10,575 bases of DNA from Bacillota bacterium (GTDB taxonomy: Bacteria; Bacillota; Desulfotomaculia; Desulfotomaculales; JAJYZD01). Made by a program: the position numbers and the translations under genes. The stretch spans positions 1 through 10,575 of the forward strand of contig JAJYZD010000118.1 of assembly GCA_021800315.1 (NCBI GenBank). Reading direction: 5' to 3'. The notes under the pieces were generated by a model. That model had not been told where the DNA came from, made no database searches, and worked only from the letters and a program-made list of their open reading frames with translations. This document shows, piece after piece, positions 6,338 to 10,575 of this stretch; the stretch's first letter is position 1; each line of letters opens with the position of its first letter.

Positions 6338-6364
6338 ATGAGTTCAACATGAGAGTTGAATCAT
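6338..6364. promoter_or_regulatory. Inverted repeat before the FabH-like gene, candidate TetR operator
   Basis: ATGAGTTCAAC (6338-6348) and GTTGAATCAT (6355-6364) are complementary over ten positions with one bulged G. They are separated by ATGAGA. The size suits a TetR-family operator, and the site lies 19 bases before the chosen start codon. As RNA it would form a hairpin just ahead of the ribosome binding site GGGAG (6374-6378), so a role at the RNA level is also possible. Confidence 0.45.
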
Positions 6365-6383
6365 GTGTAAGTTGGGAGATATT

Positions 6384-7403
6384 ATGAACAATTCGCCTGC
6401 CATCGGGATCGTCAGCACCGGCCTCTATCTCCCGAAGCACAGAATCACCGCCGCAGAGATTGCCGGCTTGAGCGGTATTCCGGTCGAAATAGTGAGGGAT
6501 AAAATGGGAATAAATCAGAAGCCGGTACCGGGTCCGGAGGATCACACCTGTCAGATGGGCATCCGGGCCGCCCGGCAGGCTTTGGAAAGGGCGCGGTTTG
6601 ATCCCTCGTTAATTGACGTAGTAATTTACACCGGAGAAGAACACAAGGAGTATCCCCTCTGGACCGCCGGTATCAAGCTGCAACACGAAATCGGGGCCCG
6701 CCGCGCTTGGTCGTTTGACGTGCAGCTGCGCTGCGGCACCAACATCATGGCCTTGAAGCTGGCCAAGAGCCTTATGCTGGCCGACCCGGCTATTAACGCG
6801 GTGCTCTTGGCCGGCGGTTACCGGAATTGCGACCTGGTGGACTATACCAATCCCCGCTCCCGCTTTCTTTACAACCTGGCTGCCGGCGGGGCGGCGATAT
6901 TGCTGCAGAAAGGCCACCCTTTAAATCAGGTGCTGGAGACAGCTGTCATTACGGATGGCTCTTTTTCCGAAGACGTCATAATCCCGGCGGGCGGCACCAA
7001 GGTGCCCATCGACCACGCCGCCCTCGACGGCCGGTTAAACTACCTGGACGTGCCTGATCCAGCAGGGATGAAGGAACGGCTGGAGAAGTTATCCCTGCAA
7101 AATTTTGTCAACGTGGTCAGGTCGGCCGTGGAACGAAGCAACTACCGGGTGGAGGACATTTCTTACCTGGCCATCCTGCACATGAAGTATTCGGCCCACC
7201 GCCAGGTGCTGGAGGAACTGGGCCTCTCGGAAGAACAGGCCGTTTATCTGAACGACTACGGGCATATCGGGCAAATGGACCAGATACTATCCTTGAACCT
7301 GGCTTTGGAGCGCAAAGTGATCAAGAACGGCGACCTGGTGGTCATGGTAAGCGCGGGTATCGGCTACGCCTGGGACGCCTGCGCCGTCAAATGGGGAGCA
7401 TGA
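6384..7403 (+). CDS. FabH/KAS III-like condensing enzyme (thiolase superfamily)
   Basis: This is a 339-residue protein of the 3-oxoacyl-ACP synthase III / HMG-CoA synthase-like group. Such enzymes take an acyl group on a cysteine and carry out Claisen condensation with a second thioester. The N-terminus has AIGIVSTGLYLPKHRIT (6-22). The probable nucleophile is Cys117 in VQLRCGTNIMAL. The probable histidine is His266 in LHMKYSAHR, where FabH has HQANxR. At the third catalytic position FabH has asparagine (GN before S/T), but this protein has YGHIGQMDQ with His294. The motif near the C-terminus, VSAGIGYAWDACAVKW, is the usual glycine-rich end. The ATG at 6384 is chosen over that at 6363 because GGGAG lies five bases upstream. 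Four bases separate it from the hydrolase gene, so they are cotranscribed. The substrate is unknown. It is not likely the housekeeping FabH, given its context and altered residue. Confidence 0.85.
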   Translation: MNNSPAIGIVSTGLYLPKHRITAAEIAGLSGIPVEIVRDKMGINQKPVPGPEDHTCQMGIRAARQALERARFDPSLIDVVIYTGEEHKEYPLWTAGIKLQHEIGARRAWSFDVQLRCGTNIMALKLAKSLMLADPAINAVLLAGGYRNCDLVDYTNPRSRFLYNLAAGGAAILLQKGHPLNQVLETAVITDGSFSEDVIIPAGGTKVPIDHAALDGRLNYLDVPDPAGMKERLEKLSLQNFVNVVRSAVERSNYRVEDISYLAILHMKYSAHRQVLEELGLSEEQAVYLNDYGHIGQMDQILSLNLALERKVIKNGDLVVMVSAGIGYAWDACAVKWGA

Positions 7404-7407
7404 GGCT

Positions 7408-8214
7408 TTGGCTGAAGGCAGGGTAGGGGTAAACGGGATAGAGCTGTACTACGAGACCATCGGAAACGGGGATCCCCTTCTCCTCATCGAAGGGCTGGGT
7501 TATGCCACCTGGATGTGGTACCGGCAACGAGATTGTTTTGGTTCCCGTTACCGGACCGTGCTGTTCGACAACCGCTGCACCGGGAGAAGCGACAAGCCGG
7601 ACCGGTCGTTCACGATTGCCGACATGGCCTCGGATGCGGCGGGCTTGATCGAAGTTCTGGAGACCGGTTCTGTTCATGTCCTGGGTGTTTCCATGGGCGG
7701 ATTCATCGCCCAGGAACTTGCCCTCAACCATCCACGCCTGGTAAGGACCCTGGCGCTTTGCTGCACCTCCTTCGGCGGTTCGAAGGCCGCTCCCATTACG
7801 CCCCAGGCATTGGAGAGCATGACTTCCGTAGCTGACCTTTCACCGGAGGAAGTTATCCGGCGGGGACTATCGGCGGCTTTTTCCCAGGAGTATTTCGCGT
7901 CCCATCCTACCGAGGTGGAGCGGATCGTAGCCTGGCGCCTTGCATCGGCCTCGCCCAGGCGGGCCTGGCAAAGACAGTTCCAGTCTGTTCTTTCCTTTTG
8001 CAGCGAGGATCGCTTGGAAAAGATTGCGGTACCCACCCTGGTCATGGCCGGAGATCACGATTTGGTTGTGCCGGTTCAAAACGCCTATGCATTAGCCCAG
8101 CGGATTACCGGCAGCGAGTTGGCTATATTCCCCGGCGGCGGGCACCTCTTTTTCATCGAACAGGCCGAGCGCTTCAACGACACGGTCCTCGACTTCCTGG
8201 ACCGGCAGGGCTGA
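7408..8214 (+). CDS. Alpha/beta-fold hydrolase
   Basis: This 268-residue enzyme has a complete Ser-Asp-His triad. The nucleophile elbow is GVSMGG with Ser95, the acid is Asp218 in GDHDLVVP (Asp216 is nearby), and the base is His246 in GGGHLFFIE. The strand before the oxyanion loop reads LLLIEGLGYATWMW (24-37), with EGLG where many relatives have HGxG. DNRCTGRSDKP (54-64) is the usual segment before helix A. It resembles carboxylesterases and thioesterase-like or C-C bond hydrolases of catabolic operons; family sequence alone does not fix the substrate. The start is TTG with GGGGAG nine bases upstream, four bases after the condensing enzyme stop. Acting after the condensing enzyme, it could cleave a thioester or a 3-oxoacyl product. 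The Ser nucleophile differs from OleB-type enzymes, which use Asp. Confidence 0.9.
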   Translation: MAEGRVGVNGIELYYETIGNGDPLLLIEGLGYATWMWYRQRDCFGSRYRTVLFDNRCTGRSDKPDRSFTIADMASDAAGLIEVLETGSVHVLGVSMGGFIAQELALNHPRLVRTLALCCTSFGGSKAAPITPQALESMTSVADLSPEEVIRRGLSAAFSQEYFASHPTEVERIVAWRLASASPRRAWQRQFQSVLSFCSEDRLEKIAVPTLVMAGDHDLVVPVQNAYALAQRITGSELAIFPGGGHLFFIEQAERFNDTVLDFLDRQG

Positions 8215-8245
8215 GACGCCATTGGCCAAGAGGAGGGAAATGGTT

Positions 8246-9706
8246 ATGTACTGTCAGGATTGGCTGGCCCGCCGGGGGTCACTGACGCCGCATAAGCCGG
8301 CCCTGATCACCGCGGACGGCCGGGAAATAACTTACGAACGGTTGAACGCCGAAGCCGGACAATTGGCTTCGTCCCTGGCCGGACGGGGGATGGGGAAGGG
8401 GGAGCGGGTGGCCGTCCTGGCCCAAAATGGCCCGGAATACCTGGAACTTTTTTTCGCCGTGCAAAAGCTGGGTCTCGTACTTGTTCCACTGAACTACCGG
8501 CTGAGTGTGAAAGAACTCGAGTTTATTTTGAGAGATAGCGGCTCTTCCCTGCTTCTTTATGACGAAAGCCAGGAAGCCACCGCGGCAAATTTAAACAGGT
8601 CGTGTCCTTCGCTGCCTATCAAAAGAGCTTTCGCGTTCAATACTTCCGGTCAGGATAAGGACGCGGTTGTGGACGGTGAGGACATCTGGGTAATTCTGTA
8701 TACGGGCGGAACGACCGGTTTTCCCAAGGGATCCCGCCTTTCCTACCGCATGATTACCTGGAACGCTTTTAACACGGTCGTCAGTTGGGGATTGGGCCAT
8801 TCGGACAGGGCGCCGGTTTACACCCCGTTCTTTCACACCGGAGGGCTGAATGTTCTAACAACTCCCCTTATCATGGCCGGCGGTACCACTATTCTGCCAG
8901 GTCCTTTTCAGGCCGGTCAGGCCCTGGAGATCATTTCCCGGTACAAACCCACCGTTGTTTTCATGGTACCCACGATGTACAAGATGCTTTTGGAGCAGAG
9001 TTTATTTGATAAAACAGACTTCGGCTCCGTTCGCTTTTGTATCGCGGGCGGAGCACCATGTCCCGTCGATGTCAGTGAGGCATTTGCCCGCAGGGGCATC
9101 CTTTTCCGCCAGGGGTATGGGTTGACCGAAGGCGGACCGAATTGTTTCTGGCTGCCTGACGAATACGCGGCGGGCAAACCCGGTGCCGTGGGCCGGCCGG
9201 TCTTTTTCAACGAAGTGCGCCTGGTTGATCAGGAGGCGCAACCCGTCCGTCCCGGTCAGGTGGGCGAATTGACAATGAGAGGACCACACCTCTTTTCCGG
9301 TTACTGGCGAAACGAAAAGGCCACGCATGACGCCTTGGTTGATGGTTGGCTGTTCACGGGCGATTTGGCCGCCTGTGACGAGGATGGCCACTACCACATC
9401 GTGGACCGGAAGAAGGACGTTATTATCAGCGGCGGAGAGAATATCTATCCTGCCGAAATCGAAGCGGTCCTTTCGGTCCATCCTGCCGTCGCCGAAGCGG
9501 CGGTGGTAGGTGTTCCGGATGAACTGTGGGGAGAGGTGCCCAAGGCGGTATTGGTGTTAAAAGACGGCTTCCAGATATCGGCGGAGGAAGTGGTGTCCTT
9601 TTGCGCCGTGCGTCTGGGCCGATACAAGAAGCCGAAAACGGTGGAATTCAGGCCGGCCCTGCCCAAGAGCGCGACCGGCAAGATATTGAAACGGGAATTA
9701 AAGTAG
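8246..9706 (+). CDS. AMP-forming acyl-CoA synthetase (ANL superfamily)
   Basis: This 486-residue enzyme activates a carboxylic acid with ATP to an acyl-adenylate and then to acyl-CoA. All core motifs are present: the phosphate-binding loop YTGGTTGFPKGS (152-163), GYGLTEGG (290-297), TGDLA (371-375), the hinge region VDRKKDVIISGGEN (386-399), and the C-terminal catalytic lysine Lys479 in PKSATGKILKREL. The length is typical of medium- or long-chain and aromatic acid-CoA ligases and of MenE-like enzymes. It is shorter than most OleC beta-lactone synthetases. A TTG at 8222 would add eight residues, but AGGAGG at 8231-8236 lies nine bases before the ATG at 8246, which I therefore take as the start. 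It follows the hydrolase by 31 bases and is surely in the same operon. The substrate cannot be read from the sequence. Confidence 0.93.
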   Translation: MYCQDWLARRGSLTPHKPALITADGREITYERLNAEAGQLASSLAGRGMGKGERVAVLAQNGPEYLELFFAVQKLGLVLVPLNYRLSVKELEFILRDSGSSLLLYDESQEATAANLNRSCPSLPIKRAFAFNTSGQDKDAVVDGEDIWVILYTGGTTGFPKGSRLSYRMITWNAFNTVVSWGLGHSDRAPVYTPFFHTGGLNVLTTPLIMAGGTTILPGPFQAGQALEIISRYKPTVVFMVPTMYKMLLEQSLFDKTDFGSVRFCIAGGAPCPVDVSEAFARRGILFRQGYGLTEGGPNCFWLPDEYAAGKPGAVGRPVFFNEVRLVDQEAQPVRPGQVGELTMRGPHLFSGYWRNEKATHDALVDGWLFTGDLAACDEDGHYHIVDRKKDVIISGGENIYPAEIEAVLSVHPAVAEAAVVGVPDELWGEVPKAVLVLKDGFQISAEEVVSFCAVRLGRYKKPKTVEFRPALPKSATGKILKRELK

Positions 9707-9771
9707 ATGAACCACAAGGAGGTTCGGAAGACGAGCGACGGAGTGCCGTCTGCGCAGGCACGTTGGGGGAA

Positions 9772-9990
9772 ATGGGTCTGGTGCCCGGGTGGCCGGGCGA
9801 TTCCCTGTTTCCGCCGCAAGCCATGGTCACCCGGACCCGGTACGTCTTGGACACCTATCATGCCCAGGGCGGTGTTTACGAAGAGTTTGTCGTTACGGGC
9901 GCCGGCCACGCTCCCCACATTGAAAGACCCGTCCCGACGCTCTCCAGGCTGAGGAGTTTCCTCCAGAATCACTGTGTTTTGGCCGGGTGA
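9772..9990 (+). pseudogene. Alpha/beta hydrolase remnant, C-terminal part
   Basis: In this frame 72 residues read as the end of a hydrolase. GWPGDSLFPP contains the Asp-bearing loop that follows the last core strands, and VTGAGHAPHIERP contains the catalytic histidine. Between them is a helix (MVTRTRYVLDTY). The nucleophile elbow and the whole N-terminal two thirds are missing. The frame upstream runs back to 9526 inside the ligase gene, where it does not look like protein. An ATG at 9772 preceded by GGGGG could allow translation of the stub, but the product would not be catalytic. It is a different hydrolase from that at 7408-8214, by sequence. A deletion between the ligase and this gene is the simplest explanation; a large sequence gap closed wrongly in assembly is another. 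Confidence 0.6.
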
Positions 9991-10170
9991 AGTTGACGCC
10001 AGGAAGGCCGGCGGCGGGAAGAAGAGGAAAGGAGCTAAGGTCGGACCGGCGCACGAGGCCGGTATCAGAGGCGACCGGGAAGTCACGGCGACGGGAGGTC
10101 GGGAGAAACCAGGCTACAAGATACGTGGTTTTGTGGTGGACCTATTTCGATTATTGAGGAGGTACGAGCG

Positions 10171-10431
10171 ATGTTAGGAAAGAAAACCGTATTTAAGGAG
10201 GTAATCGGGGTTCTGACGGCGGCCGTCCTGGCCGTATTCGTGGCCGGATGCGGCTCGACCCAGCAGCAGGGTTCCGCCGGCGGCATTCCGGCGGGCCCGA
10301 TCAAGATTGGCGTGGTTAACTCTTTCTCCGGGCCGCTGCAAAATTACGCCCGGCAGGAATGGCGCGGGCTCCAATTGGGCCTGCAATATGCCACCCAGGG
10401 TTCCATGTCCATTGACGGACATGCCATCTAA
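10171..10431 (+). pseudogene. LivK-type ABC transporter substrate-binding lipoprotein, truncated
   Basis: The first 86 codons encode a lipoprotein signal peptide with a lipobox, VAGC (Cys27), then a spacer and PIKIGVVNSFSGPLQNYARQ (43-62). RGLQLGLQYA follows. This is the start of the type I periplasmic-binding fold used for branched-chain amino acids, amides and aromatic acids (LivK/HAAT family, normally near 400 residues). A TAA follows HAI, where relatives have a charged residue before LI. The frame then continues LIKGNDG and soon loses family resemblance. So there is at least one nonsense change and probably a rearrangement or poor sequence. AGGAGG at 10157-10162 lies eight bases before the ATG. 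Its place after the ligase suggests uptake of the acid that the ligase activates. Confidence 0.75.
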
Positions 10432-10502
10432 CTGATCAAGGGCAACGATGGATTCGCTCACTGGAAAATACACCAAAGTGGTACCCTGCGCTCAGTAGAA
10501 CG

Positions 10503-10532
10503 GGGGCCAGTTGAAGGCCTCTTTTTTTTTTT
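10503..10532 (+). terminator. Rho-independent terminator
   Basis: GGGGCC (10503-10508) pairs with GGCCTC (10516-10521), one G-U, around a seven-base loop, and is followed directly by eleven T. It stands about 70 bases after the premature stop of the LivK-type gene. The sequence after it ends in GTCA repeated three times, with no recognisable feature. Confidence 0.65.
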
Positions 10533-10575
10533 GCGCTTGATCAATGGGTACCGCCCTGTCATGGTCAGTCAGTCA

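Noticed and set aside
9445..10086. A 213-codon minus-strand frame over the ligase end and the hydrolase remnant
   Set aside because: Low-complexity Ser/Pro/Ala protein without motifs; it lies opposite clear ligase sequence.
9974..10177. A 67-codon plus-strand frame before the LivK-type gene
   Set aside because: Lys/Gly/Arg-rich random-looking peptide from a GC-rich spacer, with no ribosome site. It overlaps the hydrolase stub and the next start codon.
1..10575. CRISPR arrays, tRNA or rRNA genes
   Set aside because: No regularly spaced repeats and no tRNA or rRNA signature sequences were seen on either strand by eye.

Overview
This window looks like a low-quality or accessory stretch from a Gram-positive, spore-former-type anaerobe, perhaps Desulfotomaculum/Pelotomaculum-like Clostridia. 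The reasons are strong AGGAGG-type ribosome binding sites, frequent TTG and GTG starts, Clostridia-style protein sequences (RlmD, ACT_7-type protein, LivK-type lipoprotein) and a GC-rich core carrying AT-richer IS debris. The taxonomic call is inference. Both ends look like contig ends: the left lies inside a transposase, the right in a broken gene followed by a poly-T terminator.

Left third (1-3300), AT-richer and decayed: the 5' part of a DDE transposase on the minus strand (1-655) with a small upstream ORF (645-860); a gene-free RNA-like stretch (845-1350); a TadE/TadG-like pilus-assembly protein on the minus strand (1607-2500), whose N-terminus looks like an artificial fusion; a C-terminal fragment of a second, unrelated transposase (2490-2969); a 13-bp hairpin (3003-3034); and an unidentified ORF. 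A repeat with a core of up to 17 identical bases occurs three times in the window (845-880, 2472-2488 inverted, 5431-5464), at or next to junctions between unrelated blocks. Two copies share further spaced motifs and look like one structured RNA family.

Middle (3295-5592), GC-rich: the 23S rRNA m5U methyltransferase gene rlmD (minus), then a small ACT-domain protein (plus), then the best-preserved copy of the structured repeat.

Right half (5600-10575): a TetR-family regulator followed by what reads as an operon of a FabH/KAS III-like condensing enzyme, an alpha/beta hydrolase and an AMP-forming acyl-CoA ligase, then a C-terminal remnant of a second alpha/beta hydrolase and a lipoprotein substrate-binding protein of the branched-chain amino acid (LivK) type that stops early. 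A half-site TT(T/G)AATCAT sits in palindromic contexts before both the regulator and the condensing-enzyme gene, suggesting autoregulation plus control of the operon. A plausible reading is import and CoA activation of a carboxylic acid followed by Claisen-type condensation and hydrolysis. The order condensing enzyme / hydrolase / AMP-ligase parallels the OleA-OleB-OleC olefin/beta-lactone cassette, although the hydrolase has a Ser, not an Asp, nucleophile.
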